Below, piece by piece: positions 10,500 through 23,000 of a stretch of 64,000 bases of DNA; position 1 is the stretch's first letter, and each line of letters starts with the position of its first letter. The notes beneath the pieces were generated by a model, which ran no database searches, was not told the origin of the DNA, and saw nothing but the letters and a program-made list of their open reading frames with translations. The stretch is taken from assembly GCF_019320115.1 (NCBI RefSeq), contig NC_089587.1, positions 88,864,939 through 88,928,938 of the forward strand, in the 5' to 3' direction. Made by a program: the position numbers and the translations under genes. Source of the stretch: Miscanthus floridulus (taxonomy: Eukaryota > Streptophyta > Magnoliopsida > Poales > Poaceae).

Positions 10500-11300
10500 T
10501 AAAGGGGGAGTCCTCGTTCGCCGAGGCGTGAAATGAATCGGCTGAGGGCGGCAAGGCACCCGGTGATCCGCTGAACCCCCTTTATGTTTTGGATCGGGCC
10601 CATCCTTGTGATGGCTGATATCTTCTCTGGGTTGGCTTCGATGCCATGCTCGGAGACAATGAAGCCGAGCAGCATGCCCCTCGGGACCCCGAAAACACAT
10701 TTTTCGAGATTGAGCTTGATGCCATTCGCTCGGAGTTTCGCAAAGGTGTGTTCAAGGTCAGCGACAAGGTGGTCAGCTCGCTTGGATTTGACTACGATGT
10801 CGTCGACATAGGCCTCAACGGTTCGCTCGATGAGGTCTCCGAAGCAACTAAGCATACAGCGCTAGTACGTTGCCCCAGCGTTCTTCAGACCAAACGGCAT
10901 TGAAACGTAGCAAAATGATCCGAAGGGCGTGATAAAAGACGTCGCGAGCTGGTCGGACTCTTTCATCGCGATTTGATGGTAGCCTGAGTATGCGTCAAGG
11001 AAACAGAGGGTTTCGCACCCCGAGGTGGAATCGACTATTTGGTCTATTCGTGGCAAAGGAAATGGATCCTTTGGACAAGCTTTGTTGAGGCCAGTATAAT
11101 CAACACACATTCTCCATTTCCCGCTCTTTTTCCGGACAAGAACAGGATTTGCTAACCACTCTGGGTGGTACACTTCCTTAATGAATCCTGCGGCCAGTAG
11201 TTTGGCTATCTCCTCGCCGATGGCCCTGCGTTTCTCCTCGTCGAAGCGGCGCAGGCGTTGTTTCACTGGCTTGGAGCCCAGGAGGATTTGGAGAGTATGC
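10500..11300 (-). pseudogene. Reverse transcriptase domain
   Basis: Recognisable blocks in order: WLANPVLVRKKSGKWRMC, VDYTGLNKACPKDPFPLPRI, LDAYSGYHQI, MPFGLKNAGATY and the catalytic YVDDIVV at about 10810-10790. The last two are separated by a TAG (10862). All expected aspartates are present. Sequence type is Ty3/Gypsy, and element 2 has a close relative. Confidence 0.9.
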
Positions 11301-11649
11301 TCGGCGACCTCCCTCAGGATGCCCGGCATATCCGAGGGTTTCCACGCAAAGATGTCCTTGTTGGCGCGGAGGAAGTCGACGAGCGCGCTTTCCTATGCGG
11401 AGGAGAGCGCGGTCCCGATTCGGACTTTTTTGCCCTCGGAGCTACTGGGATCCAAGAGGACGTCCCGGGAGCCTTCTGCCGATTCGAACGATCCGGATGA
11501 CTTCTTTGCGTCGGGTGTCCCTTCAATGACCTCTTCCCTGAGGGTGGCGAGCTCTTCGGATGCGATGATTGCGGATGCGTGTCCGCAGCATTCGACCTCG
11601 CACTTGTAAGCGCGCTGGAAGGAGGTGCCGATGGTGATGATCCCACGGG

Positions 11650-12010
11650 GACCCAGCATCTTCAGCTTCAGGTACGTGTAATTGGGTACGGCCATGAACT
11701 TCACGTAGCATGGTCGCCCCAAGATGGCGTGGAAAGTCCCCGGGAACCCCACCACATCGAATGTGAGAGTCTCAGTCCGGTAATTGGACCAATCCCCAAA
11801 AGTGACGGGCAGGTCGATCTGCCCTAGTGGCACGGCTTGCCTTCCCGGCACGACGCCATGAAAGGGTGCTCGGACGGGATGGAGGTGCGTTCGGTCGACA
11901 CCCATCTCGTCGAGCGTCTTGGCGTACATGATGTTGAGACCGCTGCCCCCATCCATCAGCACCTTGGTGAGCCGCTTTGGACTGATGATCGGGTTGACGA
12001 CAAGCGGATA
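11650..12010 (-). pseudogene. Retropepsin (aspartic protease) domain
   Basis: The active-site segment is VLMDGGSGLNIMY, with the catalytic Asp at 11951-11953; DGG in place of the usual DSG/DTG is the form I expect for Tat-type proteases. Downstream come a PLGQIDLPVTFG strand and an AILGRP flap-side motif. It would cleave the polyprotein as a dimer. This domain carries no stop; the next one is at 11393, between protease and RT. Confidence 0.8.
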
Positions 12011-12297
12011 CCTTCCCGGGTGTGGGATGGCATCCGGATGGTCGGTCCGGTCGAAGGTTATGGCGGATTCCGACCACCGGAGAAAAGCTGGCGTGGCTGG
12101 TCCAGCGATATAGACCTCTCGACGCGCGACCTTCTGGCGGTGCCTTGAGTCGTAGGCCATCGATCCTCCGAAGATCATGAGGGCGCCGGTCAGAGTTGGG
12201 AAGGTGTCGTCCTTCTCCTCCGTGTCGTTAGTGGTAGGAACAGGCTCCTTCCCCTGCTCCTCCTTGTTCAGGCCCCCGGCCAAGTATTTGCGCATAA

Positions 12298-14248
12298 GGC
12301 CGCATTCCTTGTATAGGTGCTTGGCCGGGAAGGCGTGGTTTGGGCATGGCCCCTCGAGCATTTTCTCGAAGTGGTTCGGAGTGCCCTCCGTGGGCTTCCG
12401 GCCACCTTTGCGGTCGGCAGCGGCCACGAGTGAGTTGTCGCGCCGTTGCTTCTTATTTTTCCCTTTGGCGAGACGGTTGGAGGCGCCTTTGCTGGCGTCC
12501 TTGTCCCGCCTCGTCTTTCCATTGGAGCGATCAAAGATGGCTCCGACTGCCTCCTCTCCAGAGGCGTGACTGGTGGCGATGTCCAGGAGTTCCTTGGTAG
12601 TACGTGGGCCCCGGCGTCCTAGCTTGTGGACCAGGGATTCGCAGGTCGTCCCGAATAGAAAGGCTCCTATCACGTCGGTGTCGGCGACGTTCGGGAGCTC
12701 GTTGCACTGTCGAGAGAAGCGCTGGATGTACCCGCGGAGGGTTTCATCGGCCTTCTGATGGCAGTTCTTGAGGTCCCATGGGTTTCCAGGGCGTTTGTAC
12801 ATGCCCTGGAAGTTACCCACGAAGATCTCAGTCAGATCCGCTCAACTCTAAATAGCATTGGACGGTAGGTGCTCCAGCCATGCTCGCGCCGAGTCGGCTA
12901 AGAACAGCGGGAGATTGCGAATAATGAAGTTGTCATCACTCGCACCGCCGGCCTAACACGCAAGCCGATAGTCTTCGAGCCAAAGCCCGGGATTTGTTTC
13001 GCCAAAATATTTAGGAATGTTGGTAGGCGGTCGATACCTTAGGGGGAACACAGCGTTGAGGATGTGCCGGCCAAAGGCCTAAGGGCCTGGCAGGACGGGG
13101 CTCGGGCTTCGGTCCTCGTTGCTATCGTAGCGCCCTCCACGTCGGGGATGATAGCCGCGGCGCGCTGCTTCTCCATCGTCGCCGTGGGCATGTCTCCGAG
13201 CGTCGATGATGCTGCGTACGTCGTGGCCATGGCCGAGGCGTTGATGTACTGGGACGACGGAGGGCTGCCCGCCGGCTGGCGGTGTTTGATATACGGATGC
13301 GTCCTTGGTGGGACGCACTGATGGCGCGCGCTGGCTGGTGTCGGGTTCGCATCGCCGAGACAACGAACTTTCCGCCTGCTGCGCTGCTGCACGCTCGAGC
13401 AACGTGCGAATCTCCCGGTAAGCGCGTCGATCCTCAGACGTCGCGGCCTCTGGAAGGCCACGCAGCAAGGCGGTTGCTGCGGCGATGTTCTGGCTGGCTC
13501 GGGCAAAGTGAGGAAGGGCCCCATCGTCGGTGAGGATCCTTTGATGCACGGTGCGGGCTGTGGCGCGCGCGCGCCCCCCGTCTTTGCGGCGTTCAATCTC
13601 GCGATTGATGTCCGCATATTCCCGGACGAGCCCTTACCTAGCCTCATCGATCTCTTGCAGCCGGGCCCTCAGCTGCTCTATCCTTAGGCGGGATGGGGTT
13701 GTCCTCTCTTCCCCGGACCCGCTGTCAGGGTTGTTTGTAGGGGTAACCTCTTCCCTGGAGGCGCTTTCGACGTGACCTTTGGGGGTCTGCATCACGAAAC
13801 ACTCCCGAGAAGGGTGGTGGCTCCCCCTACTGGAATCCGAGCTGGAAAGCGATACTGGCTCCTCGTTGAGGAGCTCGTAGAGGCTCTCCGTATCCTGCTC
13901 AATCGCCCCCACGAACTCGATGTCCGTGGGTGATTGAACCAAACGTAGCGCCAGAAGGCGGCCAGTGGTCGCCGCAGCGTTGCGGAGACCAAACGGAAAC
14001 GCTGTCGGAGTGCTCCGTACGGACCCTTCCGGACACAGGGTGTCGTTGTGAGAGGCCTCCTTGGGCGACGGGACTCCCCGGGAGTTGCCCGGCGGGGCCT
14101 CAAGCCTGAGACGGCTGAGGTTAATGGAAGGTGGAGATGGGGCGGCTGAGTGAGTTTGCGCCAGCTCTCCTCCTAGTGTGACGACGAAATCTAGGTCGCC
14201 GAGACGCACGTGTGCGCCCGGGGCCCAGGTGATTGCGTGGGTGGCCAT
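12298..14248 (-). pseudogene. gag region (capsid and zinc-knuckle-like tail)
   Basis: The N-terminal 200 codons are low-complexity, Ser/Pro/Glu-rich. A middle Arg/His-rich stretch follows (13549-13079). The capsid core lies at about 12930-12660, with LFLADSARAWLEHLP and the GNPWDLKNCHQKADETLRGY segment typical of plant Gypsy gag. A Cys/His cluster near 12346-12302 (C..H, H, C) stands where the nucleic-acid-binding knuckle is expected but is not a perfect CCHC. Five of the eleven stops fall here. Confidence 0.8.
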
Positions 14249-14275
14249 CCGAGACCTGATTTGGAATGCGCAAAG

Positions 14276-14293
14276 CCCCTACCTGGCGCGCCA
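14276..14293 (-). other. Primer-binding site of element 1
   Basis: Two bases inside the 5' LTR the minus strand reads TGGCGCGCCAGGTAGGGG, beginning TGG as expected for pairing with the CCA end of a tRNA. I do not assign the tRNA. The non-coding element at 32530-36594 has the same site with one difference. Confidence 0.75.
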
Positions 14294-14295
14294 AC

Positions 14296-15792
14296 TGTCG
14301 GTGTTTCATACAAGCACCGGCAAGTAAATTTATAGTAATGCGCGTTAAGCTCGGATGGTGCGCTAAAGGACACAAGATTTATACTGGTTCGGGCGGAACG
14401 TCCCTACGTCCAGTCTGCTGCTGCTTGTGTTATTAGCACCGTGAATAGTCTGTAGTAAGGGGTACAAACTGTCGAGAGAGGGACTGGTCCCAAGTCTCTG
14501 ATGGAAGGATTGAAAGGTGGTCAAGACCTTCGTAGCCGCTTGACTCGTGCGTATGAGTGCGTTCTCTTGTTCGGTCTTCTTTTTCGGTGTCCCTCTGATG
14601 GAGGGAGCACATCCCCTTTTATAGATGAAGAGGATGGCTTTACAAGGGTGAGGGCTCCAGGACGCGTACTCTACTTAGTCTTGTGGCTCACGTCTACCCG
14701 GTCTAGTCCTTTATTCGGATGAGTGCTAAGAAAGATAAGTGTCTACAACACTGTTGATGTCCTTGTAGTGTGTCAGGTTGATTACAGAATGTTATCCTAC
14801 GCAGGGTATGGGCTATAGTACAGTGGTTTTGACTTATGAGCCTCCTCCGGTCTTGCTCCGCACGCCTTCTGGTTCCCATGAGTCCCCGTTGGAGGAACGC
14901 GGGGTCGGGGTCCGGTGTAGCGCCGTGGCTAAGGCCTTCTGACTAGGTGGGCCTGAGGGGTCAGGAAGCAAGCGCCGCTCCCCCGGGTCCACAGCGTGGC
15001 GGCGGAATATCCGTCGTTCGTGGAGATAGCAAATCCATTCCTGGAGCGTAGCGGTTGTCGTATATCTTCGTCAGGTTCCGTATCCCAGAGCTGAAGGCGG
15101 CGCCTACAACTCTACAGGGCGAGATGCACGCACCGGTAATACCTTTTGGGCTCTGCGGCACCCGGAAGGGTCTAAAGCATCAGTCCTGTCATTCCCTGGC
15201 AGTCCTTTTCCTGCCAAGGCGTAGGGTATGGTCGTTGGAGCCATGGTTGACCTGAACGTCTTGTCTCGTCCTGTACCCATCATTCTGAGGGACAGATATT
15301 GATCAGGGCGAGGCTCATTCTGTGCCGTCGGGTGAGGCGGAGACCAATCCCTATCTCTTGGGCGAGACCTAACCTATCCCTCTAGGATCGGGCGAGGCGG
15401 AATCCATCCCTTTGCCATCGGGCGAGACCGAGCCCTCCCTATAGGCGTCGGGCGAGACGGAGATTAGCCTTGAGCTTTTGGGGCGAGGCAGGGTTATCCC
15501 ACAAAGGCGTCGGGTGAGGCTGACCCCGCCCCTCCGGGGTCGAGCGAGACGGAATTCATCCCTCAGCCCTCGGGCGAGACCGAGCCCGCCCTCAAGGCGT
15601 CAGGCGAGACGGAGTTTATCCCTCGGCCCTCGGGCGAGACCGAGCCCGTCCCGAAGGTGTCGGGCGAGGCGGAACCGAACTCTTGTCACTCGAACAAGGG
15701 ATGACATGGAGCCCTTACGCGTCCAGAAGTTTTTCACGTTTGGTGGTCATCGGTTCCACCTTCTGGGGTACCCTGGCATTAGGTCCCCGACA
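14296..15792 (-). repeat. 5' LTR of element 1, 1497 bp
   Basis: Bounded by TGTCGG and CCGACA. The primer-binding site abuts its left edge, which makes it the 5' LTR of a minus-strand element. It holds a minus-strand TATA box (14617-14624) and a 30-bp minisatellite (15332-15663). R-U5 is inferred to span about 14296-14590, from the TATA position. Confidence 0.95.
14617..14624 (-). promoter_or_regulatory. TATA box of the 5' LTR (U3 promoter)
   Basis: Minus strand reads CTATAAAA. The same site recurs at 138-145 in the other LTR, at 41058-41065 in the LTR of element 2, and within the solo LTR at 51659-52705. Conservation across these LTRs supports a promoter for the genomic RNA, with start predicted about 30 bp to the left. 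Confidence 0.6.
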
Positions 15793-16342
15793 CTTTGGAG
15801 TTGACCTTGTGAAAGAAACAGAGGACAAGGTTAGGCAAATACAGAGTAATCTAAAGATAGCTTAGTCCCGCCAAAAGAGTTATGCGGATAGATGATGGAG
15901 ACCATTGGTATTCAACAAAAGAGATTTTGTATATCTAAAAGTATCACCAATGAAGGGAGTTAACCGTTTTGGTGTTAAAGGAAAGTTGGCATCTCGATAT
16001 ATTAGACCATATCAAATTTTGGAGAGATATGGAAAAGTGGCATATCGCTTGAAATTACCTGAACATCTCGTAGCTGTGCATGATGTGTTCCATGTTTCTC
16101 AATTGAAGAAGTGTCTCTGAGTGCCTGAACAGAATGTTGAAGTTGAAGGAGTGGAACTAGAACCGGATTTAACTTATTCCGAATATCCTATCCAAGTGTT
16201 GGATCAGAAAGATCATGTTACTCGAAGATGGACAATCAAGTTTTATAAAATACAATGGAATCAACATTCAGAAGAGGAAGCTACCTAGGAATCAGAAGAT
16301 TACTTGTTAGAAAAGTTTCCAGAGTTTCTAGCATCAATATAG
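15793..16342 (+). pseudogene. Chromovirus integrase C-terminus with chromodomain-like end (Del/Tekay type)
   Basis: The frame begins at the edge of element 1 (FGVDLVKE). It continues through the integrase C-terminal block (FVYLKVSPMKGVNRFGVKGK, VAYRLKLPEHLVAVHDVFHV, SQLKKCL) and a chromodomain-like tail (VTRRWTIKF, EEAT, ESEDYLLEKFPEF), ending at TAG 16340. Stops inside are TAG/TGA, again single transitions from CAG, CGA or TGG. The 5' part must lie left of the window, because element 1 inserted into this coding region. Chromodomains of this group are thought to steer integration to heterochromatin. Confidence 0.85.
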
Positions 16343-16498
16343 AATAAAATAATGTTAGTTGAGCTCGGTTACTGCAAATTGTGTTTTGTAAAAGAACCTT
16401 AGTTGTTTTATGGAAAAGTTCTGGGTGTTTTTGGATTGACACATTTCCTTTTCCATTACTTACTCTATGGCTTTGAATCTCGGGGCGAGATTTCTTTT

Positions 16499-16508
16499 AG
16501 GGGGAAGG
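16499..16508 (+). other. Polypurine tract of the chromovirus
   Basis: AGGGGGAAGG two bases before the LTR start TGTAACACC. The bases 16343-16498 between the pol end and this tract hold nothing else I recognise. Confidence 0.75.
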
Positions 16509-16510
16509 AT

Positions 16511-19500
16511 TGTAACACCTCGGGTGTTTAAAATACTAAAACCTGACATGTCATCATATGCATTGCAAATCATTTGGCATTTGGTGAAAACTTTGAGATG
16601 CATACACTAAAACAAGTTTATATTCATGTGGTATGTGTTGAATTGTATTGGTTGACTTAAATTCAAAGTTTGTTTGGATTTTTGAATTTTTCGAGAAAAC
16701 CCCGCTTTTCAGCATTTAAATCCTACCCTGAAAAATCCATTTCAAAATCTAAGCATAATTTGGGGTTGATCCCAAAAGCAAAAGTGTAGAGCTTGGCAAG
16801 TTATACAAAGTTTGTTTTTGGAGTTTTTCAAGTTGTTTAGAAAAATTTTGAGTAATTCAAAAAGGCGTAATTCGTTAAATTTCCCTATTCAAATTCAAAA
16901 GTTCATTTCAAAATCTAGACCGAATTAGGAGATGGTTATAAAAGCAAAGTTGTAGAACTTTTGATTTTGAACAACTTTTGTTTTTGGAGATTTTTGAGTT
17001 GTTATGAAAATTTGAGAGTAATTTGTGAATTTTGGCAAATGGCAAACTTGTAATTACTGTGAACAGTATCCACCGTCGAGGCTACACCGCCGGTGACCTT
17101 CTTCGGCGTTCCAGTCACGTGCGTGGCCGTCTGGGTGTCATGCTGGCGCGGTGAAGGCCACGACACAGCTTCCTTGAGTTTCCTGGCCATCCTTTTTAGC
17201 CTGAGCCGCCATCGTCGTTGCCCTTCTCCCTTGCTCTGTTTTCCCGTCGCCGCTGCTCCACTCCGACGAGCTCTCGCCATCGAACCAGCGCCCATGCCAT
17301 CACAACAAAGTGTGTCCTAGCTCCGCTAGTTCCTTGCGCACCCAGCCAGCTAGCTCTAGTCGCTTGATTTCGCCATGAACTCACCGTTCATCGTTTTCTT
17401 CCTCGCGGCCGGTAGCACCACCGTGGTGTGCATGTCGCCGTGGCCAGCGCGTTACGGTGAGCCTCTGCTATTTCTGACTCTTGCTTCAGCTTCGCCTCAA
17501 TGCCATGGTGCTTTGTGCCCGGTTGATTGACCATTTTCTCCACCGCAGTCGCCAGAGCATCGCTGTCGTCGAAATTTGCTCCGCCGTGACCGTCGAACCG
17601 TGTCTTCGTTGCTTCTCCGGCTCGGTCTTTGGCTCCAACGCGTTCGGGGTGAATTCCTGATGCTCCCTGTGTCCTTTGTTTAATCACTACCGCACTGGTG
17701 TCACCGGCGTAGCGCAGCCGCGCTGCCGTGTCCGCCATGGCCGTCGTCATGCTCATGCGCCACTGTAATTGGTCCCGATTGTGCCACCAATCGACGCGTA
17801 GGAGTGTAGGGGTCATTTCAGTACCTTGGTCATCGCCGTTGAGCTCGCCGTCGGTGAGTTTTCACCGGTCAGCGCACGTATCGCCGTAGTCAAAGCGCGA
17901 GGTAGAAGATGACAAGTGGGACCCGGTTGTCAGTGACTCAGCGTTCTGAGTGGATTTTCTATTTTTCAGAATTAAATGAATAGTGCTGTAATTTGTTATT
18001 TTTGTGTAGAATTATTTAGAGCTCCAAAAATTATGAAAATTTTTGTGTGAATTCTCTATGATGTATATTGATTTTCGGTATTTTTGGGATATGATAAAAA
18101 TTGCTCAATTAATTAATAAATGACTTTCCATGATTTTTCTAGGCTTATTTATTTATCCAAAAATTATGAAATTTGTTTTACCACTTAGTTATCATGTAAT
18201 GAACATTTACAAAAATTTTGAGCTCAATTGGAATAAGTTGATTTATTTCATAATTTTGAATTAAATAATTAATTCATAAAAGCAAATAGTAACCTTTAAT
18301 GATTTAGGTTTTGTTTGAAATTTTGATTGAGTGATGACCTTGGGTTATTTGTTGATAATGATCCTTGGCAATTGATGTATGTGTTACAAAAAAGATTTAG
18401 TTTGTTTGACTTGCAACTATACCGTGAAGGAAAGTTGTATTCAAATTGTTAATTTTTGTATCCATCATCGAGCATCATATTTCGTATTCCGCATCATGTT
18501 AAACATGGCATTGTTATTATGTGTAGTGAATGAAGGAGAAAACGTGGTAGTTAATCAAGTTGTTGAGGAGGTTAATCCGTCTGTTGAGGTCGGGTCAAAT
18601 ACTTGTGAAACGTCGCAGGAGCCGGACTTTTCCATCAACGAAGGCAAGCCCCGGATACATACAACCCTACCTTGTGTTTTATAAATTAATTTTGCTTTTG
18701 CTTTTTGTTGCTGCATTAAGTGATTAGGAGTTAAGTAAGAGCCTAATTGGTGCATTACCACCCTTGTTATTCCATATTTACCATATTACCAGTTTTAAAC
18801 TCGTATATGTCTAGTTTTGCTTAGCTATGCGTAGAACGATGAAAGTCGGGTGATTACCTGCCACCTGCAAGTTTTAAATGGAACATTGGTTAATTATGTT
18901 AGCATGTGATATGGGAATGTGGAGTAATAAATCTAGACTGGGCGGACTCAGTGTGTGTGAGCCACAAGACATGGAGGTCTTGTGAGCAGGTTCTTCCGCC
19001 TATGTCGATTAAGGCACGTTCGTTGTTGAATTGCATGAGGTGAGAATTTGTAGTACTAACCACATACTCCGGTAAGCCTGAACTTGGCGATTCTATTACG
19101 AGAATGGCTACTCGCGCACTAGGAGTGGAGAGATGGTGGGAATAGTGTGTACCCACGTGGCTATAGGCTGGATTGGTGGAGTACTGTATTCTCGGGTGGC
19201 GCAGACCCGTTCTTGTTTTAGAGGATCCGAGGGTAGGTTGGTATATGTAGGTTGGGGACCTGCATATGTCGTGTGGTCTGGAATCCCCAGCTGGGTTTAT
19301 AATCAGTTCGAATCGTCGTTGCTCCTCGGTTATGGAGACTCAACTCACTGTTCATCATCGTAGTATTAATAACTAGAACTTGAGAACGGTTGATGAAGGT
19401 GTTGGATATGAAGTTTCATGATCTCATTACGGATCGTGTCATATTTGTATATGATTTTATGAAGTTTAAATTGTTGAAATAAAGAATTTTGTTAAAGAGC

Positions 19501-20069
19501 TTTTACGCAAAATAACTTTGATTATTGCTAAAACCATACCTTGAATCCCTGAGCCTGCATTCTTGAGTTATCAGTTCTTATTTCGGTTAAGTCTTGTTGA
19601 GTACTTTTGTACTCAGGGTTCGTTGACCCTTGTTGCAGGTGAGCCTCATGAGCAGATCTGTTTTGGATCGTGCTGCAAGACTATCGTTCGTTCTGACGAT
19701 GAGAAGTAAATGTGTGGCCCTTGGGCAGGGCAGTTTCATTGTGTGTTTTGTATTATATTATAATGCCACTCCACTATTTCGTTTTGTAATAAACATCGAA
19801 CCTAGTTGCGAGGTTTGAAACTACTGTTTTGTAAATTATGTTATTGTAAGACTTCTGCTGTTTTTACTCCGGTATTGATATTTGAATAAATGTTGTAATA
19901 CTGCAATGACTTTGTAATGTGATCCTGCTCGGAAATCGTGGATGATTTGGGGTTCCCCGAGGACGCCCGACAGTCTTTTTAAGTTAATGGAAACATATGC
20001 ATAGATGTCAAAGGTCGTCGGACAGCGACAGGTGCATGTGGGCCCTATAACTTAGGAGGTTCTGCCACA
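16511..20069 (+). repeat. 3' LTR of the Del/Tekay-type chromovirus, 3559 bp
   Basis: It starts TGTAACACC right after the polypurine tract and ends TTCTGCCACA. Length fits the long LTRs of this group. It contains an AT-rich shell and a GC-rich island (about 17080-17940) with chance open frames. The second half (from about 18640) aligns loosely with 21805-23304 in the neighbouring LTR, including the GGCAAGCCCCGGA segment. The 5' copy is not in the window. Confidence 0.8.
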
Positions 20070-23000
20070 CGCAGCATTGCAACAGAGCATGCGCTTGCTC
20101 GCCTCCGCCCCTACCCGTGCCGCACCTCGCCGGAGTTGGCTTGCCCGGCCACCATAGCTCACCGTTGACCGCTCCATCTCGCTAGCAGCTCCGCCTCCAC
20201 CTCGCGCACCCTGTGCTCGCGTTGGTTCGCCGTGGTAAGCTTTCACCGACCATGAATTGCTCACCGGAGTGAGCTCCTCCTCGCTGGAGTGCTCCGCTCC
20301 GTGGACCTCACCCCTCCGTCCTCCTTCTCGCTCTCTTTTCTTGCGCACGAGCACCGCCCGAGCTCGGTGAAGCTCCCACGCCGCTCCCCACGCCACCCCA
20401 TGGCCAGAGACGCGCTCCCGTCGGAGAGCCGAGCCGCCGTGCTGCCATGCACGCTGGTGAGGTCACCTTCATGCACCTCTAGCCATGCCCGTTGCACTAC
20501 CGTGTCTGCCTTGGCACGGTGGTCACGATGGTGGTGACATCGTCGTCGGCCACCTCGCCGACGGCGGGTTCGCGCTAGTCAGCGCCGCCTGCCCTGCAGC
20601 GTGTGGCTGGCAGGTGGGGCCGGCTGATCCATGGGGGCCTGCTTGTCAGTGCCTCAGGCGCAGACCTAGGTGCACTACACCGGGTGCACCTAGCGTTTTC
20701 ATCGGCTAGCTTTTTCTAATAGGATTTAGGAAATAATTTTCCAGAAAATGTTAAATGTTTCCAAAAACTCATAACTTGCTCAAAATAGCTGCAAATTTGT
20801 TGAAATAAGTTTTGCTAGGTTTCTTTTGACTAGATCTATCTGTTAAAAATATTGCATGTCAAATTTGTGATACTTTTCTGTGTAGCTTTATTTATATTGA
20901 ATAAATGCTGATTTCTTAGAAAATGTCTAGTAAATAGAATAATTATCAGAAAAATATGGTTCTAGTTTTGTTAATCTCCTTTAGTGATGTACTTTGTAGG
21001 AAAAATATATGTCATGCATGTTCTATAGAGAAATATTGATGTGTAGTTCAAGTGCCTTTAATTAATGATTTTTGTTATTTTGATAGAGAGCAAAAATTGT
21101 ATAAAATACGTGTATGATAATTTTTGTGCAGTGATTGTTTACTGTGTAGAACATAGGAAAAATATTAAATCTATTGTTTGATACTTTTCATAATACAAAG
21201 TATTTTCATGCTCATATTTATGACATAGCTTGTCATTTTTGTGTAGGTTATTTTACTTATCGAAATGCCATGAAAATTTTATGATAGTCTACTTAGAGTA
21301 TTACTCTACTACTGTAATTTTCTCAGATTTTATGAGCACCAGAAATATATGTTGCTGTTATAGCCCTAGTTTAAAATGAAATAAAATAATCTTCTTTAAT
21401 GCAAGTTTAGTTAATAATGTTTGCTTTGGTGTATCTTTGAAGCATCTTAGCTTGTTGTGGTGACTTGGCATGTTAGTACAGTGGTTGTAGTAGTAGTATT
21501 GTAGTACATGTTCTTGGATGATGTTGGCTACCTTGTAGAAGAGCTTTACTTCTACTATGTCCAATAAAGTTAAACATGTTCGTCTACATTCCATGCATCA
21601 TGATCATTACATGTCATCTCTCCGATGCACCTATGCATGAGCACTTATACATCTGCATCATACAGGATCATAGGAGGAGTTGCTAGTAGCAGTTCAGAAA
21701 GAGCAGACCAGGACAGATCCATAAGAAGTCCAGGCACAGGAGGTGCTAGAGGAAGAGGAGCAAGGAGAGGACTTGCTCGAGTGCATGGATCATCACCCTA
21801 GTTTGTTTGAACGAGGCAAGCCCCGGAGCATTCTAAGTCTCCTACTTTATAAAAGCAATTATTTCTATATATGAGTTTATATATTGTTGCATTAAGTTGT
21901 AGGAGTTGATTGAAACCGTTGATGCATTTATTACTATCCTTGCCTACCTTATTACCTTTTTACCCTGTTAGGTCGGGATCAAATAACTGCTTAGCCTTGC
22001 TTAGACCGATAGCGATCGGTGATTTCTGGTCATCGACATTTATAGGTGGTTACTAGAAGAATTTAGCTATGGAAAGAATGATATCCTAGAATTAACCATG
22101 TGTAATGGATAATTGGAGACCGGATGGAAAAGTTGGAGGCAACCAGACAGGGTTCTGGGGTGCTGTTAGTTTCTATCTGTGTCGATTAAGGACCGATCGT
22201 TGCTCGTCCCTCTTGTCATGTTGAATGCATGCCTCACATTTAGCTGGCTGAATAAAGTACCTTTTGACCGCAAAGCTAGTGACACTATTCGAGCCGAGAT
22301 CAACTCGGATTGGCAGACTGGTGCTAAAGGGGGTATGACGGGGACATGAAGAGTGAGCCCAAGGTGCGTCCTGGCTGTCGGGCGGTCCCTGACTATTATC
22401 CCATGGCTACTTGGAAAGTGTCATTGGTGATCTGTAGCTCACTCGATCGGTGAGTGTGGTTTGTGTGAGGAATAAATCACCAGCTGGTTAGGAATCGATT
22501 TGAATCGCCATCACTCCTGGATTGTGAGCACTTGACTCGAGCTACAGCATCGTTGTAATTATGATGGAACATTGATGGTTATCTGGATAGTATGGGATAT
22601 GCTAAATCTAAGTTGGTAACTGGATGCTATTGGTTAATCAAGTGATTGCTATAGTACAGGTGCTTACCTAGATGGATAGGTCATAATAAAGATGATGCAA
22701 AGTACTTAAAATTGTTTCTTTATGATAGCTTATGCTTTTCGTAAACGAGTCAGCTAGCCCTCTAAAGAAAGCCTTGCATAATCCTTGGTGTTGCTTTATT
22801 TTGGTTTAAGACGGGTAAGTCTAGCTGAGTACCTTCTCGTACTTAGGGCGTTGTTCCTATTGTTGTTGCAGATGGTCAAATGTACTATGACTATTGCATT
22901 AACTGCCTGTACCCGACGATGGGTGACAACTAGGACCAAGGGAAATGGTCACTTCGTATCTCTCATCTGATGCTTTTGTTGGAGATGACTACCTACTAGC

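Larger units (their letters stand above)
8153..14248 (-). pseudogene. gag-pol polyprotein of element 1 with 11 internal stops
   Basis: One reading frame of exactly 2032 codons runs from ATG 14248 to the end at 8153 with no frameshift. Eleven nonsense codons interrupt it, at (lowest coordinate) 13634 TAA, 13079, 12953, 12848 TAG, 12842 TGA, 11393, 10862 TAG, 10046 TGA, 9749, 9734 and 9224 TAG. Nearly all are one transition from CAG, CAA, CGA or TGG. The family makes a single polyprotein cleaved by its own protease into capsid, protease, reverse transcriptase-RNase H and integrase, acting in virus-like particles. The start is 47 bases inside the LTR, and no other start is plausible. As it stands the copy cannot make the polyprotein without reading through stops, although the domains are well preserved. 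Confidence 0.92.
1..15792 (-). mobile_element. Ty3/Gypsy LTR retrotransposon, Tat lineage (element 1)
   Basis: The element reads right to left: 5' LTR (14296-15792), primer-binding site, one long gag-PR-RT-RNaseH-INT frame (14248-8153), a spacer with plus-strand genes, polypurine tract and 3' LTR (1-1313, cut by the window edge). The domain order with integrase last is Ty3/Gypsy. An extra gene antisense to pol between integrase and the 3' LTR is known from the Tat lineage. The LTRs align without any net indel at a constant offset of 14479; I counted roughly thirty substitutions, mostly transitions, so the insertion is fairly young. It lies inside the integrase tail of a chromovirus; the 5 bases after the right LTR are CTTTG, and the matching left copy is outside the window. 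Confidence 0.93.

Noticed and set aside
17093..17816. Possible small genes in the GC-rich island
   Set aside because: Overlapping frames on both strands inside an LTR, no recognisable domain.
20052..20709. Possible gene in the second GC-rich island
   Set aside because: Same composition artefact in the neighbouring truncated LTR.
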